Source: Terrabacter tumescens (GTDB lineage Bacteria > Actinomycetota > Actinomycetes > Actinomycetales > Dermatophilaceae). From it: 64,000 bases of DNA. The first letter of the stretch is position 1; every line of letters begins with the position of its first letter. The stretch covers positions 434,001 to 498,000 of the forward strand of contig NZ_BMNZ01000001.1 of the NCBI RefSeq assembly GCF_014646815.1, in the 5' to 3' direction. The translations under genes and the position numbers were made by a program. The notes beneath the pieces were generated by a model. It was not told the DNA's origin, searched no databases, and was given only the letters and a program-made list of their open reading frames with translations. Of the stretch, positions 42,757 through 52,181 are shown piece by piece.

Positions 42757-43413
42757 CTAGACGCGGGTGCCGTCGTCGAACGGGTCGCGCTCGTTGCCGC
42801 CGCGCAGGACGAGCAGCACGAAACCGACGACGACCATGGTCAGGGCCGTCACCACCCACCAGCCGCTGCCGTCGCGGTCGAAGAAGAGCACGTAGAGCAG
42901 CAGGAGGGGTCCACCGACGAGGCCACCGACGATGGCCCAGAACATCGGGTCCGTCTCGGCCGACGGGAGGTCGATCTCGGACGGCGGCACGAAGTGGTCC
43001 TCGTTGTCCACCACGCCGTCGGCGTCGTCGCGGGGCGGCGTGCCACCGCGCCACACGTGCGCGGTGGTGGGCGCGATCGGCAGCTCCAGCAGGCCGGATG
43101 GACCGGACGGGCCGGGGCCCGTCGCACCGGCGGCCGGCCGCTGCGGAGGCGCAGCCGGGTCGGTGCCGTGGGGAGCCTGGGACCGCTCGGGCTGAGGACG
43201 TTCGGACTGGGACTGCTCCGACGAGGACGGCTCCGTCGAGGGGCGGTCCGTCGCGGCCACGGGCGAGCTCGCCTCGGACGCGTCCGCCTGGCCGGTGTCG
43301 TCGACGGTGTCGGTCGGGTCGGGGGCAGCGGCGCGGGGCAACGGGTCGGGTGCCTCGGCGTCCCACCCGGCGATGATGCGCGCGAACTCCGCGTCGAGGT
43401 CCGGGTCGCTCAC
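42757..43413 (-). CDS. actinobacterial membrane protein with a long acidic N-terminal linker
   Basis: The product is 218 residues. A conserved-looking N-terminus (DPDLDAEFARIIAGWD) is followed by about 110 residues rich in Pro, Ser, Asp and Gln (disordered), then a segment FVPPSEIDLPSAETDPMFW and two closely spaced membrane helices (VGGLVGGPLLLLYVLFF and VTALTMVVVGFVLLVLRGG). The start GTG at 43413 has CGGAG about 9 nt upstream. The function is unknown, but the same layout is common beside plsC in relatives. Confidence 0.72.
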   Translation of the reverse strand: MSDPDLDAEFARIIAGWDAEAPDPLPRAAAPDPTDTVDDTGQADASEASSPVAATDRPSTEPSSSEQSQSERPQPERSQAPHGTDPAAPPQRPAAGATGPGPSGPSGLLELPIAPTTAHVWRGGTPPRDDADGVVDNEDHFVPPSEIDLPSAETDPMFWAIVGGLVGGPLLLLYVLFFDRDGSGWWVVTALTMVVVGFVLLVLRGGNERDPFDDGTRV

Positions 43414-43590
43414 GGTCGGGGACTCCGGGTCCGTCGCGCAGGCAGGCCTGAGGCGGCTGCAGCGTCGGCAGGGACCGTCACGGTGGGACTCCTCGGGGGA
43501 GGCGACTGAACCCACTGATCCTCGCATGCCCCGCTGTGCGGGCGCGAGTGTCGTAGAGTTCGAGCCGTCACGGACGGAAGGCGGACACGG

Positions 43591-44457
43591 TTGTTCTACT
43601 GGTTCCTCAAGACGATCGTCATCGGGCCGATCGTCAGGCTCGTCTTCCGCCCCTGGGTGGAGGGCGAGGAGCACATTCCCGAGGAGGGTGCCGCGATCTT
43701 CGCGAGCAACCACCTGTCCTTCTCCGACTCGATCTTCCTGCCGCTCGTCGTGCCGCGACGGATGACGTTCCTCGCCAAGAGCGACTACTTCACCGGCCGC
43801 GGCATCAAGGGCCGGCTCACCGCTGCGTTCTTCAAGGCCATCGGCCAGGTGCCCGTCGACCGTTCCGGCGGCAAGGCCAGCAACGCCGCGCTCAACTCCG
43901 GCCTCAAGGTGCTGCGACGCGGCGACCTGCTCGGCATCTACCCCGAGGGCACGCGCTCGCCCGACGGCCGCCTCTACCGCGGCCGCACCGGTGTGGCGCG
44001 GATGGCGCTCGAGGGCAAGGTCACGGTCATCCCCGTCGCCATGATCGGCACCGACAAGGCGCAGCCCACCGGCAAGGTCATCCCGCGGATCATGCGCGTC
44101 GGCGTCCGGGTCGGCAAGCCGCTCGACTTCTCCCGCTACGAGGGCATGGAGGACGACCGCTTCGTCCTGCGCTCGATCACCGACGAGATCATGTACGAGC
44201 TGATGCTGCTATCGGGCCAGGAGTACGTCGACATGTACGCCACCTCGATGAAGGACCGGCTCGTCTCCGCCGCCCGGGCCAAGGCGCGCGAGCTGCAGGA
44301 GGCCGCGAAGCCCGGCAGCGCCGCTCCCGAGCTCGAGGAGGCGCTGGATGCCGCCGAGGGCAGGGACCGTGCGTCGACGGGTGACCCGGTCACCGGGGAG
44401 GCAGCCGACCCCGACGACTCCGACGACGGCGACGCTCCTGTCGTGGCGGCGTCCTGA
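43591..44457 (+). CDS. plsC: 1-acyl-sn-glycerol-3-phosphate acyltransferase
   Basis: This membrane enzyme makes phosphatidic acid from lysophosphatidic acid. The product is 288 residues. The acyltransferase motifs are NHLSFSD (NHxxxxD), FxK plus GRGIKG, and YPEGTRSPDG (PEGTRS). An N-terminal hydrophobic stretch contacts the membrane, and a long Glu/Asp-rich tail is disordered. The start is the unusual TTG at 43591, which has GGAAGG 8 nt upstream. It matches the Rv2182c position. Confidence 0.9.
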   Translation: MFYWFLKTIVIGPIVRLVFRPWVEGEEHIPEEGAAIFASNHLSFSDSIFLPLVVPRRMTFLAKSDYFTGRGIKGRLTAAFFKAIGQVPVDRSGGKASNAALNSGLKVLRRGDLLGIYPEGTRSPDGRLYRGRTGVARMALEGKVTVIPVAMIGTDKAQPTGKVIPRIMRVGVRVGKPLDFSRYEGMEDDRFVLRSITDEIMYELMLLSGQEYVDMYATSMKDRLVSAARAKARELQEAAKPGSAAPELEEALDAAEGRDRASTGDPVTGEAADPDDSDDGDAPVVAAS

Positions 44458-44461
44458 CGCG

Positions 44462-45820
44462 ATGGCCGCCATGCGCTCCGGCGCCGGTCAGGACCACACG
44501 GGCGAGCCGGGAGGTCCTGGCTCGGCCGTGACCCCGGCGTCCGTGCCTTCCCCTCCGGCCTTGCCGTACGCCGACGGCTCCTCCGTGGCCGCGTCGACGA
44601 AGGCGGTGCTGGACGACGAGCACGTCGTCGTCCGAGGGCTGTGGCGCGCCGTCGACGTCTTCCGCTGGCTGGCCCTCGCGTATGCCGTGTGGGCGGCCTG
44701 GGAGCGCCACGAGCAGATCGCGCACCTGGCCCTGGGCGTCGCCGTCCTCGGCGTCCTCGCCGGCTGGACCCTGGCGGTGACCCTGCGTCCGGTGCGCACG
44801 GTGCGGGCGTACGCGATCGAGCTCGCCATCGGCTGCTCGGCCATCCTCGCGACGCGCCTCGTCGACGACCCCGAGGTCATCACGGCGGGGGCCAAGACGA
44901 TCCCGTCGATCTGGCCGACGGCCGCCGTCGTCGGGTTCGCGGTGCTGCGTGGCTGGCGCGGCGGACTCGCCGCCGCGTCGGTCGTGGCGGCCTGCTCGTT
45001 CGTCGAGGTCGTCGAGCCGACGCCCAACACGATCACCAACTCGATCTTCGGGCTGCTGCTCGGCGGGTGCATCGGCTACTGCGTCGACCTCGCCCGCTCG
45101 AGCCACGCGGCGCTCGCCGAGGCGATGCGACTCGATGCCGCGCGCGCCGAGCGGGACCGGCTGGCTCGCACCGTCCACGACGGAGTGCTGCAGACGCTCG
45201 CCTTCATCAACCGTCGGGCCAGCGACCTCGGGGGCGAGGCGGCTCGGCTCGGCGCGATGGCGGGGGAGCAGGAGCGCATCCTGCGCACCCTCGTCAGCCA
45301 GGCCGACCTCGCCGAGGTGGGCCGCGCCGTGAGCGGCGACGCGGACCTGCGCGGGCTGCTGCGCCACGTCGAGGACGACGACGTGCAGCTCGTCTCGCCG
45401 GCCGACGCCGTGCTGCTGCCGCGACGCGTGGCCGACGAGGTCGTCGCTGCCGTCGAGGCGGCCCTCGACAACGTCCGACAGCACGCCGGCGACGACGCGC
45501 GCGCCTGGGTGCTGCTCGACGACGCCGGCGACGAGGTGGCAGTCACGATCCGCGACTCCGGGCGGGGAGTGCCGACCGGCCGGCTGGCGGAGGCCGTCGC
45601 GCAGGGTCGCCTCGGTGTCTCCTCGAGCATCCTGGGCCGGCTGGCAGACCTGGGCGGCACGGCCACCGTCACCTCGGGCCCCGCCGGCGGGACGACCGTG
45701 GAGATGCGGATCCCGAATCGCCGGACGGCAGGGTCGGCCAGCCGCCACCATGGTCGCCAACCGGACCGCCGCGCCGAGCGTCGGGCGGTCGACGGTACCG
45801 ACGGACGAGGAGCATCGTGA
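44462..45820 (+). CDS. MacS-type sensor histidine kinase
   Basis: The product is 452 residues. The N-terminal half is the DUF5931-like membrane sensor with about five helices (residues 55-210). The HisKA_3 phosphoacceptor is RLARTVHDGVLQTLAFINRR, and the ATPase has ALDNVRQHAGDDARAWV (N box) and IRDSGRGVPTG (G1). This is the MacS family of actinobacterial two-component sensors. The GTG of the response regulator gene overlaps its stop (GTGA), so the pair are co-translated. The signal is unknown. Confidence 0.88.
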   Translation: MAAMRSGAGQDHTGEPGGPGSAVTPASVPSPPALPYADGSSVAASTKAVLDDEHVVVRGLWRAVDVFRWLALAYAVWAAWERHEQIAHLALGVAVLGVLAGWTLAVTLRPVRTVRAYAIELAIGCSAILATRLVDDPEVITAGAKTIPSIWPTAAVVGFAVLRGWRGGLAAASVVAACSFVEVVEPTPNTITNSIFGLLLGGCIGYCVDLARSSHAALAEAMRLDAARAERDRLARTVHDGVLQTLAFINRRASDLGGEAARLGAMAGEQERILRTLVSQADLAEVGRAVSGDADLRGLLRHVEDDDVQLVSPADAVLLPRRVADEVVAAVEAALDNVRQHAGDDARAWVLLDDAGDEVAVTIRDSGRGVPTGRLAEAVAQGRLGVSSSILGRLADLGGTATVTSGPAGGTTVEMRIPNRRTAGSASRHHGRQPDRRAERRAVDGTDGRGAS

Positions 45821-46530
45821 CGGAGCAGGAGGACGCCATGCCGCAGCAGGGGAGCAGCACGCCGCCCGAGCACATCAGGGTCGTCGTCGCCGACGACCAC
45901 CCGATGTGGCGCGACGCGGTGGCCCGCGACCTCGCCGACGCCGGTTTCGAGGTCCTCGCCACGGCCGACGACGGCCGCTCGGCGGTGGCCCGCACCCGCG
46001 CCACGGTGCCGGACGTCCTCGTGCTCGACCTCAACCTCCCGGGCCTCACCGGCGCCGAGGTCTGCGCGGCCCTCGCCGCCGCGCAGGTGCCGACCCGGAT
46101 CCTCATCCTCTCCGCGAGCGGCGACCACCAGGACGTCCTCGACGCCGTCAAGGCAGGGGCCCTCGGCTACCTCGTGAAGTCCGCCGGCCGCGAGGAGTTC
46201 CTCGCCGCCGTGCGAGCCACGGCCGCAGGCGAGCCGGTCTTCACCGCCGGGCTCGCGGGACTCGTGCTCGGGGAGTTCCGTCGCGTCAAGGCCGCCGGCG
46301 GGGGCAGCCCCGAGCGACCCATCCCGGAGCTCACCGACCGCGAGACCGAGATCCTCAAGTACGTCGCGACGGGCATGGGCTACAAGGAGATCGCGGCGAC
46401 GCTCTTCCTGTCGCACCGCACGGTCCAGAACCACGTGCAGAACATCTTCGGCAAGCTCCAGATGCACAACCGCGTCGAGCTCGTCCGCTTCGCCATGGAG
46501 CGGGGCCTCGACCTCGCCGACCCGACCTGA
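45817..46530 (+). CDS. LuxR/NarL-family response regulator, partner of the MacS kinase
   Basis: The product is 237 residues. The receiver has VVVADDHPMWRDAV (acidic pair), LVLDLNLPGLTG (phospho-Asp) and GYLVKSAGR (Lys). The C-terminal LuxR helix-turn-helix is LTDRETEILKYVATGMGYKEIAATLFLSHRTVQNHVQNIFGKL. GAGGAG precedes the GTG at 45817, which overlaps the kinase stop. Target genes are not known. Confidence 0.92.
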   Translation: MTEQEDAMPQQGSSTPPEHIRVVVADDHPMWRDAVARDLADAGFEVLATADDGRSAVARTRATVPDVLVLDLNLPGLTGAEVCAALAAAQVPTRILILSASGDHQDVLDAVKAGALGYLVKSAGREEFLAAVRATAAGEPVFTAGLAGLVLGEFRRVKAAGGGSPERPIPELTDRETEILKYVATGMGYKEIAATLFLSHRTVQNHVQNIFGKLQMHNRVELVRFAMERGLDLADPT

Positions 46531-46684
46531 CCTGACCCGACCCGGTCCGACGAGCCCTCAGCCGACCGACCGAAGACCGGGCGGAGGCAGGGTCCGGCGC
46601 GACACGGCATACGCCCTCGGTGGGCACACGCCCCCGGGAGGTTTCGGGATGCGGACCCGTGCGGGAGCGGCCCTCGGCGGCGTC

Positions 46685-46690
46685 TACGCT
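46685..46690 (+). promoter_or_regulatory. -10 hexamer of predicted leaderless aroG promoter
   Basis: TACGCT followed by 6 nt and GTG at 46697. Confidence 0.4.
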
Positions 46691-46696
46691 GACGGG

Positions 46697-48085
46697 GTGA
46701 ACACGAGGACCGTCACCGCCGATGCCGGACTCGACCCCGAGAACGGGGCCGAGGCCCTGGCCGCCCTCACGGCTGCCGCCGCCGAGCTCGAGGCCCAGCA
46801 GCAGCCTGCCTGGCCCGACACGGCCGCGCTGGCCGAGGTGATCGAGACCCTCGCCTCGTATCCTCCGCTCGTCTTCGCCGGTGAGTGCGACATCCTCACC
46901 GACCGGATGGCCAAGGCCGCCGTCGGCGAGGCCTTCGTCCTGCAGGGCGGCGACTGCGCCGAGACGTTCGCGTCCGCGACCGCCGACAACATCCGCGACC
47001 GCATCAAGACGATCCTGCAGATGGCGGCGGTGCTGACCTACGGCGCCTCCGTGCCCATCATCAAGATCGGGCGCATGGCGGGGCAGTACGCCAAGCCGCG
47101 CAGCTCCACCGTCGAGACCCGCGAGGGCGTCACGCTGCCCGCCTTCCGCGGTGACATGGTCAACGACTTCGCCTTCCACGAGACCGCCCGGATCCCCGAC
47201 CCGCAGCGGCTCGTCCGCGCCTACCACGCGAGCTCGGCCACGCTGAACCTCGTGCGCGCTTTCACCACAGGCGGATTCGCCGACCTGCGGCACGTGCACG
47301 ACTGGAACCGCGGCTTCGTCGCCAACTCGGCCAACCAGCGCTACGAGAAGATCGCCAAGGACATCGACAAGGCCATGAAGTTCATGGCCGCGTGCGGCGC
47401 CGACTTCGACGCCATGCGCACCGTCGAGTTCTACGCCGCGCACGAGGCCCTGCTGCTCGACTACGAGCGTCCGCTGACACGCATCGACTCGCGGTCCGGT
47501 CGCCTCTACGACACGTCGGGCCACTTCGTGTGGGTCGGCGAGCGCACCCGCCAGCTCGACGGCGCGCACGTCGACTTCGTCTCGCGCATCAGCAACCCCA
47601 TCGGGGTCAAGCTGGGCCCGAAGGCCGACATCGACGAGGTCCTGCGCCTCATCGACAAGGTCGACCCCAACCGCACCCCGGGCCGCCTGACGTTCATCAC
47701 GCGCATGGGCGCCGGTACGATCCGCGACGCCCTGCCGGCGCTCGTCGACAAGGTGACGGCGTCCGGTGCCACCGTGACGTGGATCTGCGACCCCATGCAC
47801 GGCAACACGTTCGAGAGCCCGTCCGGCTACAAGACGCGCGACTTCGAGGACATCGTCGAGGAGGTCCGCGGCTTCTTCGAGGTGCACCAGTCGCTCGGCA
47901 CGATCCCCGGCGGCATCCACGTGGAGCTCACCGGCAACGACGTCACCGAGTGCCTCGGCGGTGCGGAGAAGATCATCGACTCCGACCTCGAGAAGCGCTA
48001 CGAGTCGGTGTGCGACCCGCGCCTGAACCACCAGCAGTCGCTCGAGCTCGCGTTCCTCGTCGCGGAGATGCTCGGCCAGGCCTGA
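46697..48085 (+). CDS. aroG: 3-deoxy-7-phosphoheptulonate synthase, class II
   Basis: This enzyme catalyses the first shikimate step, condensing PEP with erythrose 4-phosphate. The product is 462 residues, the class II (plant/mycobacterial) size. Visible: FVLQGGDCAETFA, RMAGQYAKPRSS, YHASSATLNLVRAF, the metal and substrate regions WICDPMHGNT and GGIHVELTGNDVTECLGG. It is the Rv2178c ortholog type. A leaderless start is predicted. Feedback control by chorismate mutase, known in mycobacteria, cannot be judged here. Confidence 0.95.
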   Translation: MNTRTVTADAGLDPENGAEALAALTAAAAELEAQQQPAWPDTAALAEVIETLASYPPLVFAGECDILTDRMAKAAVGEAFVLQGGDCAETFASATADNIRDRIKTILQMAAVLTYGASVPIIKIGRMAGQYAKPRSSTVETREGVTLPAFRGDMVNDFAFHETARIPDPQRLVRAYHASSATLNLVRAFTTGGFADLRHVHDWNRGFVANSANQRYEKIAKDIDKAMKFMAACGADFDAMRTVEFYAAHEALLLDYERPLTRIDSRSGRLYDTSGHFVWVGERTRQLDGAHVDFVSRISNPIGVKLGPKADIDEVLRLIDKVDPNRTPGRLTFITRMGAGTIRDALPALVDKVTASGATVTWICDPMHGNTFESPSGYKTRDFEDIVEEVRGFFEVHQSLGTIPGGIHVELTGNDVTECLGGAEKIIDSDLEKRYESVCDPRLNHQQSLELAFLVAEMLGQA

Positions 48086-48120
48086 CCGGCCCGCACCTCC
48101 CCGCCACACCCCCGACAGCC

Positions 48121-48158
48121 CGCCTCGACAATCCCGCCGGGGCGGAGTTGTCGAGGCG
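48121..48158. terminator. terminator between aroG and EamA gene
   Basis: Perfect 11-bp arms CGCCTCGACAA and TTGTCGAGGCG enclose a GC-rich inner hairpin. Part of it belongs to a direct repeat. Confidence 0.6.
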
Positions 48159-48216
48159 TTCCGGGCCACTCTGGCCGCGGTTCGTCCGCCGGGGCGGAGC
48201 TGTCGTGGCGTTTCGG
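48134..48216. repeat. two 31-bp direct repeats
   Basis: Copies at 48134-48164 and 48186-48216 share CCGCCGGGGCGGAG then TGTCG and GGCGTT, with three mismatches. They lie in the convergent aroG-EamA gap and each contains a small palindrome. Confidence 0.75.
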
Positions 48217-48235
48217 CGGTCGGGGCCGGCTCGCG

Positions 48236-49135
48236 TCAGACCTCGTGGTGGAGAGCCTCGGCCGGCAGCTCGCCGGGGCGCCGGCGCGCCAGGAGCTCCA
48301 CGGCATACATGGCCGTGAGCACGAGCGCCCCGCCCACGACCATCCGCAGGGTCGCTGCCTCGTCGCCGAGCGTCACGGCGAAGAACGCGGCGAAGACCGG
48401 CTCGAGCGTCATGACGATCGCCGCCCGGGTCCCCGACATGTGCGCCTGGGCCCATGTCTGGGCCCACAGCGCGAGGATGCTCGCGAACACCACCATGTAG
48501 AGCACCGTGCCCCACTGCCCGGGAGTGCTCGGCAGCACGATGCCGCCGGGGAGCGCGCCGACCACGCAGATCACGGCGATGACGACCATCTGGACGACGG
48601 ACAGGCCGGTCGCGATCTCGGAGGCGCTGTGCCGGCCCAGCCCGACGATGTGCAACGCGTAGAAGGCCGCCGCCATCAGGGTGATCGCCTCGCCGACGCC
48701 GACCGACAGGCCGTTGAGCGACAGCAGGGCGAGACCGCCTGTCGCGAGTCCCACTGCGGCCCAAGTGGATCCGGGCACCCGCTCGCGCAGCAGCACCGCG
48801 GTGAAGACCGGCGTCAGCACGACGTAGGTGCCGGTGATGAAGGCCGAGACGGAGGCCGGGGTCGTCGCGAGTCCCTGTGTCTGGAAGATCTGGGCCAGCC
48901 CGTAGAGGGCTCCGAGACCCGTGCCGACGAGGACCTGGCGACGGCTGAGCGCACGGACGGGTCGCCAGAAGAGGACGAGCATGATGACGGCCGAGATGGT
49001 GAAGCGGACCGCGAGGAAGTCGATGGGAGGAATAGCCCGCACGAGGTCGCGGATGAGGTAGAAGGTGGAGCCCCACACGGCCGTCAGGGCGACGAGCAGG
49101 ATCGTGGCAAGGCGCGTCTGCGCGGCGTGCTGCAC
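48236..49135 (-). CDS. EamA (DMT superfamily) transporter
   Basis: The product is 299 residues with ten hydrophobic helices in two EamA repeats. Signature segments are WGSTFYLIRD near the N-terminus and TSAVIVMTLEP-like TRAAIVMTLEPVFAAFF at the end of the second repeat. Such proteins export metabolites such as amino acids or other small solutes; the solute is unknown. It starts with GTG 10 nt after the PASTA kinase gene, so the two may be co-transcribed. Confidence 0.85.
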   Translation of the reverse strand: MQHAAQTRLATILLVALTAVWGSTFYLIRDLVRAIPPIDFLAVRFTISAVIMLVLFWRPVRALSRRQVLVGTGLGALYGLAQIFQTQGLATTPASVSAFITGTYVVLTPVFTAVLLRERVPGSTWAAVGLATGGLALLSLNGLSVGVGEAITLMAAAFYALHIVGLGRHSASEIATGLSVVQMVVIAVICVVGALPGGIVLPSTPGQWGTVLYMVVFASILALWAQTWAQAHMSGTRAAIVMTLEPVFAAFFAVTLGDEAATLRMVVGGALVLTAMYAVELLARRRPGELPAEALHHEV

Positions 49136-49145
49136 GGCGGGCGCC

Positions 49146-51143
49146 TCAGACGATCGTCAGGTGGATCGTCGTGCCCTTCGGCACCGGCGTGCCCGCGGCC
49201 GGGTCCTGGGCGCGGACCTTCTTCTCGAAGAGGTCGCCAAAGGGGTACTGCTTGTCGACCTTGAGGCCGAGGTCGGTCAGCGCCTTGTCGGCGGCCGCGT
49301 CCGGCTGGTCGACGACGTTGGGCACCTGCACCCTCACGGGGCCCTTGGACACGACGAGCTTGACCGCGTCGCCCTGGTGGAGCGTGCCCTTGTCGGGTGA
49401 CTGCGAGACGACCTGCCCGGCGGGCACGGTGTCGCTGTTGACGTCCTCGCCGCGCTGCACCGTGAGCCCGGCCTTCGTCAGGGTGGCCGAGGCGGCGTCG
49501 AGGGTGGCGCCCGTGACGGTGGGGACCTCGATCGGGCGGCGCCCCTTGGAGACGACGACCGAGACGGCGGTGTTGCGCTTGACCGACTCGCCCGCGGCCG
49601 GGTCCTGGGAGATCACGACCCCCTCGGGGACCGTCTCGCTCCAGGCCTGCGACCTCTCGCCCAGGCGCAGGTTCAGCGGCGACAGGGCGGCGCCGGTCTC
49701 GCCGACCTTGGACCCCGTAAGGGTCGGGACCGCATACCGCTCCTTGCCCTTGCTGACGACGAGGCGCACGGTGGAGTCCTTGCCGAGCTCGCTGCCCGCG
49801 CCGGGCTCGACGCGCAGCACCACGCCCTGCGCCCTGGTCTCGGAGAACTCCTCGACGAGCTCCGTGGAGAGGGCGGCCTGCTGCAGCTCGCCCTCGGCCT
49901 GCGACACCGGCTGCCCCACGACGGCGGGCACGAGGGTCGAGCCGCCCGGGCCGGCCGTGAACCACCAGCCGCCGAACGAGACCCCGCCCACGAGAAGGAG
50001 ACCGGCGAGCCAGAGCGGCCACCGTCGGCGCGCACTGCGGCGACGACGTCGCTCGATCGGCATGGCCGCGGTGTGCTCGAGGGCCGGTCCGTCCTCGTGG
50101 ACGGGCCGACCTGCGAGGGCCGCGGCGCCCATGTCGTTGGGACGGGTCCGGTGGCGCTCGGGGGCCCCGGCTGCTTCGGAGCGGCGAGGCCGGTCGGCGG
50201 GGGAGAGCTGCGTCGTCGAGGAGACGGGGGCCAGCACCGCGGTGCCGGCGGGGTCGGTGCCGACGGCGGCGGCGCGCCGGTCGAGCTCGCCGGCCGTCAG
50301 GCCGCGCCGGACCTCGCGCAGCGCGGTCACGAACGTCGTGGCGGACTCGAAGCGGTCGTCGGGCTCCACGGCGGTCGCGCGGGCGACGAGGTCGTCGAGC
50401 ACCTCGGGGACGCCGGGCACGAGCGTCGACGGCGCGACGATCGAGCCGTGCACGTGGTTGTACGCGATCTGGATCGGGGTGCCCCCGGTGACGGCCTTGC
50501 GCCCGGTGAGCATCTCGAAGAGCAGCAGGCCCGCGGCATACACGTCGCTGCGGGTGTCGGCGACGCCCCGCTCGACCTGCTCGGGCGAGAGGTAGGAGAC
50601 GGTGCCGAGCAGGACGCCGGTCTGGCTCGTCGCGGCCTGGTTGGTGATCGCTCGGGCCAGCCCGAAGTCGGCGACCTTGACCTCGCCGTCGCGCCGGACG
50701 ATGACGTTCTCGGGCTTGACGTCGCGATGGATCATCCCGGCGGCGTGGGCCGCACACAGGGCGAGCAGGATCGGCTCGAGGATCGCGAGCGACTCGCGAG
50801 CGGTGAGCGGGGCCTCCTCGTGGATGACGTCCCGCAGGGTCTTGCCCTCGACGAGCTCCATCGCGAGGAAGACCTCGCCGTCGTCCTCGCCCTGGTCGTA
50901 GACGGCCACGACGTTGGGGTGGCTGAGGCGCGCCGCCGAGCGCGCCTCGGCCCGGAACCGCTCGACGAAGACGTCGTCGGTGGCGAGCCCGGGGCGCATG
51001 ATCTTGAGGGCCACCTCCCGGTCGAGGCGTCCGTCCAGCGCAACGTAGACGGAGGCCATGCCTCCGTCTGCGAGGTGGGAGAGGATGCGGTACCGGCCGT
51101 CGATCACCCGACCGACGAGGGCGTCCGCCACGCTGGACGTCAC
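49146..51143 (-). CDS. PASTA-domain serine/threonine protein kinase, PknL-position ortholog
   Basis: The product is 665 residues. The kinase domain (residues 18-285) has ADGGMASVYVA (glycine loop), K47 in VALKIM, HRDVKPEN (D141) and DFG 159-161. After a disordered juxtamembrane region comes a single membrane helix (near 370-392) and four extracellular PASTA repeats with VPxV/VSQDPAAGESV-like motifs. PASTA kinases sense peptidoglycan and control cell wall synthesis. Its neighbours (aroG, Rv2175c-like, idsA, metF-like) match the pknL locus of M. tuberculosis, though mycobacterial PknL lacks PASTA repeats. A leaderless start is predicted. Confidence 0.9.
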   Translation of the reverse strand: MTSSVADALVGRVIDGRYRILSHLADGGMASVYVALDGRLDREVALKIMRPGLATDDVFVERFRAEARSAARLSHPNVVAVYDQGEDDGEVFLAMELVEGKTLRDVIHEEAPLTARESLAILEPILLALCAAHAAGMIHRDVKPENVIVRRDGEVKVADFGLARAITNQAATSQTGVLLGTVSYLSPEQVERGVADTRSDVYAAGLLLFEMLTGRKAVTGGTPIQIAYNHVHGSIVAPSTLVPGVPEVLDDLVARATAVEPDDRFESATTFVTALREVRRGLTAGELDRRAAAVGTDPAGTAVLAPVSSTTQLSPADRPRRSEAAGAPERHRTRPNDMGAAALAGRPVHEDGPALEHTAAMPIERRRRRSARRRWPLWLAGLLLVGGVSFGGWWFTAGPGGSTLVPAVVGQPVSQAEGELQQAALSTELVEEFSETRAQGVVLRVEPGAGSELGKDSTVRLVVSKGKERYAVPTLTGSKVGETGAALSPLNLRLGERSQAWSETVPEGVVISQDPAAGESVKRNTAVSVVVSKGRRPIEVPTVTGATLDAASATLTKAGLTVQRGEDVNSDTVPAGQVVSQSPDKGTLHQGDAVKLVVSKGPVRVQVPNVVDQPDAAADKALTDLGLKVDKQYPFGDLFEKKVRAQDPAAGTPVPKGTTIHLTIV

Positions 51144-51150
51144 GACGCGA

Positions 51151-51156
51151 AGTTTA
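51151..51156 (-). promoter_or_regulatory. -10 hexamer of predicted leaderless PASTA kinase promoter
   Basis: TAAACT followed by 7 nt and GTG at 51143. Confidence 0.45.
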
Positions 51157-51170
51157 CGGGCTGATGCCGT

Positions 51171-51212
51171 GCATCCTGTGCAGGCCAGCCGCGGCGGCCC
51201 TGCACAGGATGC
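51171..51212 (-). terminator. terminator after the LysM transglycosylase gene
   Basis: Perfect 14-bp arms (51171-51184 and 51199-51212) with a 14-nt loop lie directly after the stop codon. Confidence 0.8.
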
Positions 51213-51215
51213 CCC

Positions 51216-52181
51216 TCAGAGGCGGTTGTAGACGGCCAGCACGCTCGCGACGTAGCGCTTGGTGTCCTCGTACATGCCCTTGGTGCGGACCGAGTAGAGG
51301 CCCTGGTAGTAGCCGGCGATGGCCTGCTCGCGCGAGTCGGCGCTCGCCTGGAGGGCGCGGATGATGAGGACGCCTCCGGTGATGTTGTCCTGCGTGTCGA
51401 AGCGGTCGAGCGAGCGGCCGGCGAGCTGGGAGGCCCACGTCTGCGAGACCGGCATCAGCTGCATGACGCCCACGGCGTTGGTGTAGGACACGGCTCGCTG
51501 GTACCAGCCGGACTCGAGCCACCCGATGGCGAGCGCCAGCTTGGGGTCCACGCCGTGCCGGGTCGCCGTCGCGCTGATCATCGCCTGTGTCTGCGCGCGG
51601 GTGGGCACGGTCATGGCGGCGAGCTTCGCCTTGCTCTCGGCGACGGCCTGGGCGGTCTTGCTCGGGTACTGGTAGCCGGGCGGGGGAGTCGGCGCGGGCG
51701 ACGGGGTGCTCGGCGAGGCCGCGGACCCGGTGCCCGGGACGGTGATCTTCTGGCCGACGAAGATGATGGTCGTGCTGCTCATCTTGTTGGCGGCCAGCAG
51801 CTTCGTCAGGGAGACGCCGTAGCGCTGCGCGATGCCGCTCATCGTGTCGCCGGAGCGCACGACATAGGTCCTGTCGCCGGCCGAGGGCTTCGGGGCCGAG
51901 GTCGTCGGCCTCGTCGGCGTGACCGGGCCGGGCTTGGGCGCCTTCGTCGGGCCGGAGGTACGGCCGGGGACGAGCAGCTTCTGCCCGGGCATGATCAGGG
52001 CGCCGCCACGGGTGAGCCGGTTCTTCTCGACGATGGCGTGGACGGTCGTGCGGTGCGCGATCGCGAGGTGCCACAGGGTGTCACCGGGACGGACCGTCAC
52101 GGTCTTCCACGGTGTCGTGGCCACGGGGGCGACAGCGGCATGGGCAGGCAGCGCGAGCGCGGCGACGTCGGCGAAGGGCAT
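51216..52181 (-). CDS. LysM lytic transglycosylase
   Basis: This cell-wall enzyme would bind and cleave peptidoglycan glycan strands. The product is 321 residues: a short Ala-rich N-terminal segment (a weak signal peptide), LysM domains at residues 26-72 and 105-149 (VRPGDTLWHLA and VRSGDTMSGIA), a Pro-rich linker, and an SLT domain from about residue 200 with ALAIGWLESGWYQRAVS, whose Glu223 is the likely catalytic acid, and AVGVMQLMP. ATG at 52181 follows AAAGGA. Export would be needed, and a longer N-terminus cannot be excluded. Confidence 0.88.
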   Translation of the reverse strand: MPFADVAALALPAHAAVAPVATTPWKTVTVRPGDTLWHLAIAHRTTVHAIVEKNRLTRGGALIMPGQKLLVPGRTSGPTKAPKPGPVTPTRPTTSAPKPSAGDRTYVVRSGDTMSGIAQRYGVSLTKLLAANKMSSTTIIFVGQKITVPGTGSAASPSTPSPAPTPPPGYQYPSKTAQAVAESKAKLAAMTVPTRAQTQAMISATATRHGVDPKLALAIGWLESGWYQRAVSYTNAVGVMQLMPVSQTWASQLAGRSLDRFDTQDNITGGVLIIRALQASADSREQAIAGYYQGLYSVRTKGMYEDTKRYVASVLAVYNRL

